DNA of 50,013 bases from Hyphomicrobiales bacterium (lineage in GTDB: Bacteria; Pseudomonadota; Alphaproteobacteria; Rhizobiales; Rhizobiaceae). The notes below the pieces were generated by a model. It saw only the letters and a program-made list of their open reading frames with translations. It ran no database searches and had not been told where the DNA came from. This document shows positions 44,754 through 50,013 of this stretch, in pieces (positions within the stretch are counted from its first letter, which is position 1; each line of letters begins with the position of its first letter). The DNA is taken from assembly GCA_900465915.1 (NCBI GenBank), contig UBKJ01000035.1:1-50013 (forward strand), given 5' to 3'. The position numbers and the translations under genes are program-made.

Positions 44754-46559
44754 ATGGTCGCGGAGACGACGCGCAAGGACACGACCGGCATGCGCGAGCG
44801 CAGGGCGCGGCGGCAACGCTCGCTGTTCCTGCGCCGCCTGTTCGCGCCCTTGCGCAAGTTCCTCGGCCAATATCTGTTTTCGAGCCTGACGCGCCGCATC
44901 CTGTTCCTCAATCTGGCGGCGTTGGCGGTGCTGGTTTCCGGCATCCTCTATATGAACCAGTTCCGCGAGGGGCTGATCGACGCCAAGATCGAAAGCCTGC
45001 TCACCCAGGGCAAGATCATCGCCGGCGCGATTTCGGCCTCGGCGACGGTGGACACCAATTCGCTGATGATCGATCCTGAAAAGCTCCTGGAGCTCCAGGC
45101 CGGGCAGAGCATCACCCCCTCGCCCGATTCGCCCGACAATTGGGAATTTCCGATCAACCCGGAAAAAGTGTCGCCGCTTCTGCGCCGGCTGATCACGCCC
45201 ACCAGCACGCGCGCCCGCATCTACGACCGCTACGCCAACATGCTGCTCGATTCGCGCGCGCTCTATTCGTCGAGCTTTCCCTCCAGCGGCCCGGTGCTGC
45301 GCTACGACCTGCCGCCGATCGAGGAGGAGAAGCCGAGCGTCTGGGAGCGCATCGGCGGCTGGTTCTCGCGCATGTTCTACGGCGGCGGCCTGCCCGTCGA
45401 CCAGGAGCAGCCGGGCGGCAACGGCCTCGCCTATCCCGAGATCGTCAAGGCGCTGACCGGCTCGCCGCAGACCGCGCAGCGCCGCAACGAAAAGGGCGAG
45501 CTGGTCGTCTCCGTCGCGGTGCCGATCCAGCGTTCGCGCGCCATCCTCGGCGTGCTGCTGCTCTCCACCGAGGGCGACGACATCGACAAGATCGTGCAGG
45601 GCGAGCGCATGGCCGTGTTCCGCGTCTTCGGCGTGGTGTCGGCGGTGATGGTGATCCTGTCTCTGTTCCTCGCCTCGACCATCGCAAGCCCGCTGCGCAA
45701 GCTCGCCGCCGCCGCCGACCGCGTGCGCCACGGCGTGAAGAACCGTGTCGAGATCCCGGATTTCTCCGAGCGCCAGGACGAGGTCGGCCATCTGTCGACC
45801 TCGATCCGCGACATGACCGATTCGCTTTATACGCGCATCGAGGCCATCGAGAGCTTCGCCGCCGACGTCAGCCACGAGCTGAAGAACCCCCTCACCTCGC
45901 TGCGCAGCGCCGTCGAGACGCTGCCGCTCGCCAAGACCGACGAATCGCGCAAGCGCCTGCTCGACGTGATCCAGCACGACGTGCGCCGCCTCGACCGTCT
46001 CATCACCGACATTTCCGACGCCTCGCGCCTCGACGCGGAGCTGGCGCGCGAGCATATTGATCGCGTCGACATGAAGACGCTGCTGACCAACCTGGTCGCC
46101 GCCGCGCGCGAGGTGCGGCGCAACAAGGTCGGCACCGAGATCGCCTTCAACATCGGCAAACACCCCTCCGGCAAGAAGGGCTTTTACGTCGCCGGCCATG
46201 ACCTGCGGCTGGGCCAGATCGTCAGCAACCTGATCGAGAACGCCCGCTCCTTCGTGCCGGACGACACCGGCCGCATCGTCGTCACGCTCAGCGGCGAAGG
46301 TTCGCGCGTCCGCGTCGTCGTCGAGGACAACGGCCCCGGCGTCCCGATCGAGAACATCGAGCGCATTTTCGAGCGCTTCTATACCGACCGCCCCGCCTCG
46401 GAGGCTTTCGGGCAGAATTCCGGCCTCGGCCTGTCGATCAGCCGCCAGATCGCCGAGGCCCATGGCGGAACGCTGACGGCGGAGAACATCGTCGATCCCG
46501 CCCGGCCGGAGGTGATGAAGGGCGCGCGCTTCGTCATCGACCTTCCGGCCATCGCATGA
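44754..46559 (+). CDS. chvG: Two-component sensor histidine kinase ChvG
   Basis: ChvG (ExoS, BvrS) senses envelope stress and phosphorylates ChvI. The 601-residue protein has a first membrane helix at about 47-66, a periplasmic sensor to about 288, a second helix at about 289-310, a HAMP domain, and the HisKA domain with His374 in DVSHELKNPLTSLRS. The catalytic domain has NLIENARSF (N box), DNGPGVP and GLGLSIS (G boxes). ATGA overlap joins it to hprK. Confidence 0.97.
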   Translation: MVAETTRKDTTGMRERRARRQRSLFLRRLFAPLRKFLGQYLFSSLTRRILFLNLAALAVLVSGILYMNQFREGLIDAKIESLLTQGKIIAGAISASATVDTNSLMIDPEKLLELQAGQSITPSPDSPDNWEFPINPEKVSPLLRRLITPTSTRARIYDRYANMLLDSRALYSSSFPSSGPVLRYDLPPIEEEKPSVWERIGGWFSRMFYGGGLPVDQEQPGGNGLAYPEIVKALTGSPQTAQRRNEKGELVVSVAVPIQRSRAILGVLLLSTEGDDIDKIVQGERMAVFRVFGVVSAVMVILSLFLASTIASPLRKLAAAADRVRHGVKNRVEIPDFSERQDEVGHLSTSIRDMTDSLYTRIEAIESFAADVSHELKNPLTSLRSAVETLPLAKTDESRKRLLDVIQHDVRRLDRLITDISDASRLDAELAREHIDRVDMKTLLTNLVAAAREVRRNKVGTEIAFNIGKHPSGKKGFYVAGHDLRLGQIVSNLIENARSFVPDDTGRIVVTLSGEGSRVRVVVEDNGPGVPIENIERIFERFYTDRPASEAFGQNSGLGLSISRQIAEAHGGTLTAENIVDPARPEVMKGARFVIDLPAIA

Positions 46560-47038
46560 GCGAGGCGACGGGGAAAAGCGGCCTCCACGCCACCACGCTG
46601 CGCTTGCGCGGACGCGGCGTGATAATCCTGGGCCGCTCCGGCGCCGGCAAGACCGAACTGGCGCTGACCCTGATCGAACGCGCCGGCCTGCATGGCCATG
46701 ACGCCGCGCTGGTCGCCGACGACCGCACGCTGCTGCGCGCCCGCGACGGCGCGCTGGAGGCGGCGGTCCCGCCGACGCTGGCCGGCGGCGTAGAGATCCG
46801 CGGCGCCGGGCTGTTCCGCATACCTTTCGTGGAGAAGACCCGGCTCGACCTCGTGGTCATGCTGGTCGAGCCGTCGCAGGCGGAGCGTTATCCCGGCGGC
46901 GGCGGGTGGCGTTTCGAGGGCGTGGAGATCCCGCGTCTTCTCTTGCCGGCGCTCTCCTCCAGCGGCGATTCGACCGCGCTGGCGCGGGCGGTCGAGGCCT
47001 TCCTGTTCGGCGAGCGCTGGTCCCCGCCCGAGGCGTGA
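46556..47038 (+). CDS. hprK: HPr kinase/phosphorylase, short form
   Basis: HprK phosphorylates HPr on serine. At 160 residues it has only the C-terminal kinase domain and lacks the N-terminal half found in Firmicutes, as is known for Alphaproteobacteria. The P-loop GRSGAGKTE is at about residues 26-34, and ADDRTLL has the metal-binding acidic residues. The C-terminal RxPV-type region is less clear. It is coupled to chvG, linking the stress kinase to the PTS. Confidence 0.92.
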   Translation: MSEATGKSGLHATTLRLRGRGVIILGRSGAGKTELALTLIERAGLHGHDAALVADDRTLLRARDGALEAAVPPTLAGGVEIRGAGLFRIPFVEKTRLDLVVMLVEPSQAERYPGGGGWRFEGVEIPRLLLPALSSSGDSTALARAVEAFLFGERWSPPEA

Positions 47039-47290
47039 GGCGGGGCGTGAGGTCGAATCGTCGGCCGCCTGCGCGGCGCTGCGGCATTTTGCTTATTTCA
47101 AGGCGCGGCGAAGATTTTTCACTTGCTATCAGGATTTGCCCTGCCAAGATGCACAACTCGTCGGCAGGGTTCCGGCTGGCATGATCCCGAGAGGCGGCGC
47201 CGGCTTCGGGGACAGAAATCGTGCCGAAACTGAAGGCAGGCGCCATGCGTTCCTCCGGCGAGGGGCGGCGCGCTAGGGAGCGTTTGAAGT

Positions 47291-47692
47291 ATGATCGGAC
47301 TCGTGCTTGTCACGCACGGAAGGTTGGCCGAGGAGTTCCTGCATGCCGTGGTGCATGTGGTCGGCCCCCAGGACAAATTCGAAACCGTTTGCATCGGCGC
47401 CGAAGACGACATGGAGCAGCGGCGGCGCGACATCGTCGAAGCCGTCCAGCGCGCCGAAGCCGGGCGCGGCGTCATCATCCTCACCGACATGTTCGGCGGC
47501 ACCCCGTCCAACCTCGCCATTTCCGTCATGGAGGAAGGCCGCGTCGAGGTCATCGCCGGCGTCAATCTTCCCATGCTGATCAAGCTGTCCAGCGTGCGCG
47601 TCGGCGGCGACATCAAGACCGCGCTGCGCGAGGCGCAGGACGCCGGCCGCAAATATATCAACGTCGCAAGCCAGGTCCTGACAGGAAAATAA
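47291..47692 (+). CDS. PTS system mannose-type EIIA component
   Basis: EIIA-Man-type proteins accept phosphate from HPr. In Alphaproteobacteria this form has no sugar permease and is regulatory. The 133-residue protein has His9 in LVTHGRLAEEF as the phospho-acceptor, and TDMFGGTPSN is a family block. It begins 252 bases after hprK, which may hold a separate promoter, and precedes HPr by three bases. No EIIB, EIIC or EIID gene is nearby. Confidence 0.94.
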   Translation: MIGLVLVTHGRLAEEFLHAVVHVVGPQDKFETVCIGAEDDMEQRRRDIVEAVQRAEAGRGVIILTDMFGGTPSNLAISVMEEGRVEVIAGVNLPMLIKLSSVRVGGDIKTALREAQDAGRKYINVASQVLTGK

Positions 47693-47695
47693 CGC

Positions 47696-48010
47696 ATGCA
47701 TGGAAGCGTGACCGTCACCGGCGAATACGACGCCGAAACCGCTGTTTCCCGATCGCTCGAAATCATCAACAAGCGCGGCCTTCACGCGCGCGCCTCGGCG
47801 AAATTCGTGCAGCTCGTCGACGGCTACAACGCCCATGTCCGCGTCTCCAAGGACGGCATGACCGTGGGCGGCACCTCCATCATGGGGCTGATGATGCTGG
47901 CCGCCTCGCCCGGCTGCTGCATCGAGGTCAGCGCCTCGGGCGAGCAGGCCGCCGCCGTGCTCGACGCCCTGCAGGCGCTCATCGCCGACAAGTTCGGCGA
48001 GGAATGCTGA
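47696..48010 (+). CDS. ptsH: Phosphocarrier protein HPr
   Basis: HPr carries phosphate from enzyme I to EIIA. The 104-residue protein has the active His30 in NKRGLHARAS and the HprK target Ser61 in GGTSIMGLMML. AGGA lies before the ATG. It overlaps the racemase-like gene by seven bases. Enzyme I (ptsP or ptsI) is not in the window. Two cysteines and a final Cys are unusual but not in the active site. Confidence 0.95.
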   Translation: MHGSVTVTGEYDAETAVSRSLEIINKRGLHARASAKFVQLVDGYNAHVRVSKDGMTVGGTSIMGLMMLAASPGCCIEVSASGEQAAAVLDALQALIADKFGEEC

Positions 48011-48816
48011 CGCCCGTCGAAGGTCTCGCCGCCCCGGTGGCGGTCTTCGACGCCGGCATCGGCAGCTATGCGCTGGTGGAGCGCATCCGGCGCGCCCAGC
48101 CCGGCCGCGACATCATCTATTTCGCCGATCGCGCGCGCTTTCCCTATGGCGCGAAATCCCGCGACCAATTGCTTCCCATCATGCGCGACACCATCGGCTA
48201 CCTGATCGGACTGGGCGCGGAGGCCGTCGTTCTGGCCTCCAACGCGCCGTCGATCATGGTGCTGGACGCGCTGAAGGACCGCTTTCCGGCGCCGGTCTAC
48301 GGCGTCGCGCCGCCGCTCGCCGCCGCGCTCGCGGCGAGCCGTAGCGGAAAGGTTGCGATCATGGGCGTCCGCTCCATGATCGAGAGCGCCGAGCTCGCCG
48401 CCTTCGTCCGCGCCCGCGCGCCCGCACCTGAAAAAGTGGCCCTTGTCGACGCCTCGCTGATGGTGGAGCTGGTGGAGAGCGGCGCCTTCCTCCATGCGCC
48501 GCGGGAGACGGCGGACAAGGTCGCGCGCTTCTGCGATGGCGTCGCCGCCCGCTTCCCGCGCGTCGACGTCCTCACCTTGTCGAGCACGCATCTGCCCTGG
48601 CTGCGGCCCTTCTTCGAGCAGGCGCGGCCCGACTGGCTTTTCCTCGATCCGGCGGACGAGGTCGTGGCCGCCCTGCCCGCGCCGCAAGCGGGCTCCGGCC
48701 GCACCGTGGCGCTGGCGACCGAGAGCGACGCCTATCCGGTTTCCGGCTTTCGCCGCATGCTGGAGACCCTTGGCGTCGATCTCCCCGTGACGGTGGTCGA
48801 TCCCGCCATCGGCTGA
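48004..48816 (+). CDS. Glutamate racemase-like protein lacking both catalytic cysteines
   Basis: This 270-residue protein has the Asp/Glu racemase fold: the N-terminal VFDAGIG (Asp16), YFADRARFPYGAKS, ASNAPS and TLSSTHLPWL blocks align to MurI. However, in MurI the catalytic cysteines lie in ACNTAS and GCTHYP; here both are serine (Ser79, codon TCC at 48238; Ser194, codon AGC at 48583). Serine 17 of MurI is alanine. The reading frame is intact with no stop or frameshift, so it is not a plain pseudogene; it is probably a non-racemase paralogue. It overlaps ptsH and may be read with the PTS genes. Function unknown. Confidence 0.75.
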   Translation: MLTPVEGLAAPVAVFDAGIGSYALVERIRRAQPGRDIIYFADRARFPYGAKSRDQLLPIMRDTIGYLIGLGAEAVVLASNAPSIMVLDALKDRFPAPVYGVAPPLAAALAASRSGKVAIMGVRSMIESAELAAFVRARAPAPEKVALVDASLMVELVESGAFLHAPRETADKVARFCDGVAARFPRVDVLTLSSTHLPWLRPFFEQARPDWLFLDPADEVVAALPAPQAGSGRTVALATESDAYPVSGFRRMLETLGVDLPVTVVDPAIG

Positions 48817-48834
48817 TCGCGCCGATATGCACGT

Positions 48835-48850
48835 ATAAAGATTTCTTTAT
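48835..48850. promoter_or_regulatory. Candidate SahR-type operator ahead of ahcY
   Basis: ATAAAGA and TCTTTAT form a perfect inverted repeat with a two-base spacer, 113 bases before ahcY. SahR, an ArsR-family regulator, controls ahcY in many Proteobacteria through similar ATAAAGA-containing palindromes, as I recall. No regulator gene is in the window. Confidence 0.5.
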
Positions 48851-48863
48851 GTTGCGTTGTGCT

Positions 48864-48924
48864 GGCAGGCGCGATCTGGTAATCAGGGGCGCAAGCTGGA
48901 GCCCTTGGCGCCGTCGCGCCGGCT
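48864..48924 (+). promoter_or_regulatory. Possible structured leader of ahcY
   Basis: GGCGCGA (48868-48874) can pair with TCGCGCC (48914-48920), enclosing a weak CTG/CAG hairpin and a strong GGCGC-CAAG hairpin (48888-48912), giving a three-way-junction shape. It does not match the SAH riboswitch sequence that I recall. GC-rich DNA often folds like this by chance. Confidence 0.3.
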
Positions 48925-48962
48925 TCCCACCGTTTCGCCAACCTGTTTGATTGGAGCATAAC

Positions 48963-50013
48963 ATGACCGCAAGCCATGATTTCGTCGTCAAGGATCTCGG
49001 TCTGGCCGATTGGGGCCGCAAGGAAATCGACATCGCCGAAACCGAAATGCCAGGCCTGATGGCCGCGCGCGCCGAATTCGGCAAGGCGCAGCCGCTCAAG
49101 GGCGCGCGCATTTCCGGCTCGCTGCACATGACCATCCAGACCGCCGTGCTGATCGAGACGCTGAAGGTGCTGGGCGCCGACGTGCGCTGGGCCTCGTGCA
49201 ACATCTTCTCCACGCAGGACCACGCCGCCTCGGCCATCGCCGCCACCGGCACGCCGGTCTTCGCCGTCAAGGGCGAGACGCTGGAGGAATACTGGACCTA
49301 CACCGACAAGATCTTCCAATGGCCGGACGGCGAGCCGTCCAACATGATCCTCGACGACGGCGGCGACGCCACCATGTATATCCTCATCGGTGCGCGCGCC
49401 GAGGCGGGCGAGGACGTGCTGTCCAACCCGCATAGCGAGGAAGAGGAAGTCCTCTTCGCCCAGATCAGGAAGCGCATGGCCGCGACGCCCGGCTTCTTCA
49501 CCAAGCAGCGCGCCGCCATCAAGGGCGTGACGGAAGAGACCACCACCGGCGTCAACCGCCTCTACCAGTTGCAGAAAAAGGGCCTGCTGCCCTTCCCCGC
49601 CATCAACGTCAACGACAGCGTCACCAAGTCGAAATTCGACAACAAATACGGCTGCAAGGAATCGCTGGTCGACGGCATCCGCCGCGGCACCGACGTGATG
49701 ATGGCCGGCAAGGTCGCCGTCGTCTGCGGCTATGGCGACGTCGGCAAGGGCTCGGCCCAGTCGCTTTCGGGCGCCGGCGCCCGCGTCAAGGTGACGGAGG
49801 TCGACCCGATCTGCGCCCTTCAGGCCGCCATGGACGGCTTCGAGGTCGTCACGCTCGACGACGCCGCGCCGACCGCCGACATCGTCATCACCACGACCGG
49901 CAACAAGGACGTCATCACGCTCGACCATATGCGCAAGTTCAAGGACATGTGCATCGTCGGCAATATCGGCCATTTCGACAACGAGATCCAGGTCGCGGCG
50001 CTGCGCAACTTGA
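48963..50013 (+). CDS. ahcY: Adenosylhomocysteinase, cut by the window end
   Basis: AhcY hydrolyses S-adenosylhomocysteine to adenosine and homocysteine, relieving inhibition of methyltransferases. The first 350 residues are in the window and the frame stays open to its end; the full protein is usually about 465. Seen are SGSLHMTIQTAVLIETL, CNIFSTQDHAA, NDSVTKSKFDN and the NAD-binding GYGDVGKGSA at about 258-267. The ATG is preceded by TTGGAG. It is the last gene in the window. Confidence 0.95.
   Translation, partial: MTASHDFVVKDLGLADWGRKEIDIAETEMPGLMAARAEFGKAQPLKGARISGSLHMTIQTAVLIETLKVLGADVRWASCNIFSTQDHAASAIAATGTPVFAVKGETLEEYWTYTDKIFQWPDGEPSNMILDDGGDATMYILIGARAEAGEDVLSNPHSEEEEVLFAQIRKRMAATPGFFTKQRAAIKGVTEETTTGVNRLYQLQKKGLLPFPAINVNDSVTKSKFDNKYGCKESLVDGIRRGTDVMMAGKVAVVCGYGDVGKGSAQSLSGAGARVKVTEVDPICALQAAMDGFEVVTLDDAAPTADIVITTTGNKDVITLDHMRKFKDMCIVGNIGHFDNEIQVAALRNL

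Noticed and set aside
47221..48003. Long N-terminal extension of the racemase-like frame, giving 531 codons
   Set aside because: It overlaps EIIA and ptsH in a different frame and is Arg/His-rich; ATG 48004 starts the MurI-like fold.
48817..48962. SAH or SAM riboswitch ahead of ahcY
   Set aside because: The sequence core of the known classes as I recall them is not present; only a generic fold can be drawn.

Overview
The window is a high-GC piece of an alphaproteobacterial main chromosome, almost certainly from the order Hyphomicrobiales (Rhizobiales) and near the Brucella/Mesorhizobium type. The evidence is gene order and protein content: parB-parA-rsmG-mnmG-mnmE, rho-hemJ-hemE, then ppsR-maf-aroE-coaE-dnaQ, secB, fxsA, a Tim44-like gene, mltA; hslV-DUF2585-hslU; hisB-DUF2628-hisH-hisA-hisF-hisE-coaA; and pckA, chvI-chvG-hprK-EIIA-HPr, ahcY. 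Family or genus cannot be fixed from this sequence alone. I see no insertion sequence, prophage, CRISPR array or rRNA; there is one tRNA, tRNA-Arg(CCU).

Layout. 0.1-7.5 kb: a small membrane protein with xerD, accA, an L,D-transpeptidase lipoprotein, a TusA-like protein, and on the other strand dacA with a histidine-rich CobW-type GTPase; then an M20 amidohydrolase. 7.6-9.1 kb: tRNA-Arg, an isolated GT8 glycosyltransferase and AT-rich flanks, the most accessory-looking stretch. 9.1-13 kb: a three-gene ABC transporter with a large G-rich inverted repeat after its first gene, followed closely by holA. 13-24 kb: the chromosome segregation and tRNA-modification block with two perfect parS sites, then DUF255, rho, hemJ and hemE. 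24.0-24.43 kb: a candidate replication origin between hemE and ppsR, with DnaA-box-like sites and a perfect IHF consensus. Gene polarity flips there: genes to the left run leftwards, genes to the right run rightwards. 24.4-33 kb: ppsR-maf-aroE-coaE-dnaQ, secB, fxsA, a Tim44-like gene, mltA, Smr and XRE genes, and a DUF1402-like protein. 33.1-33.5 kb: two tandem genes for 59-residue secreted four-cysteine peptides. 33.6-41 kb: hslVU with DUF2585, the histidine operon and coaA. 41-50 kb: a kbp/LysM gene, arfB, pckA, the ChvG/ChvI two-component system with a partial nitrogen-type PTS (HprK, EIIA, HPr), a glutamate-racemase-like protein that has lost both catalytic cysteines, and ahcY, which is cut by the window end.

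How the genes work together. The left arm handles DNA replication, segregation and chromosome dimer resolution (HolA, ParAB/parS, XerD, oriC, DnaQ), translation accuracy (MnmE/MnmG, RsmG, tRNA-Arg, ArfB) and haem synthesis (HemE, HemJ). Several loci remodel the envelope (L,D-transpeptidase, DacA, MltA, FxsA, possibly DUF1402 and the small peptides). The right arm is an envelope-stress and carbon-status relay: ChvG/ChvI sits in the same operon as the PTS kinase and phosphocarriers and is divergent from the gluconeogenic gene pckA.

Most unusual items: the twin four-cysteine peptides, the cysteine-less MurI homologue in the PTS operon, helically phased TTGTAC repeats ahead of chvI, the G-rich inverted repeat inside the ABC operon, and the well-preserved oriC/parS landscape. 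All functional statements rest on reading the sequence and recalled family knowledge; no database search or folding program was run.
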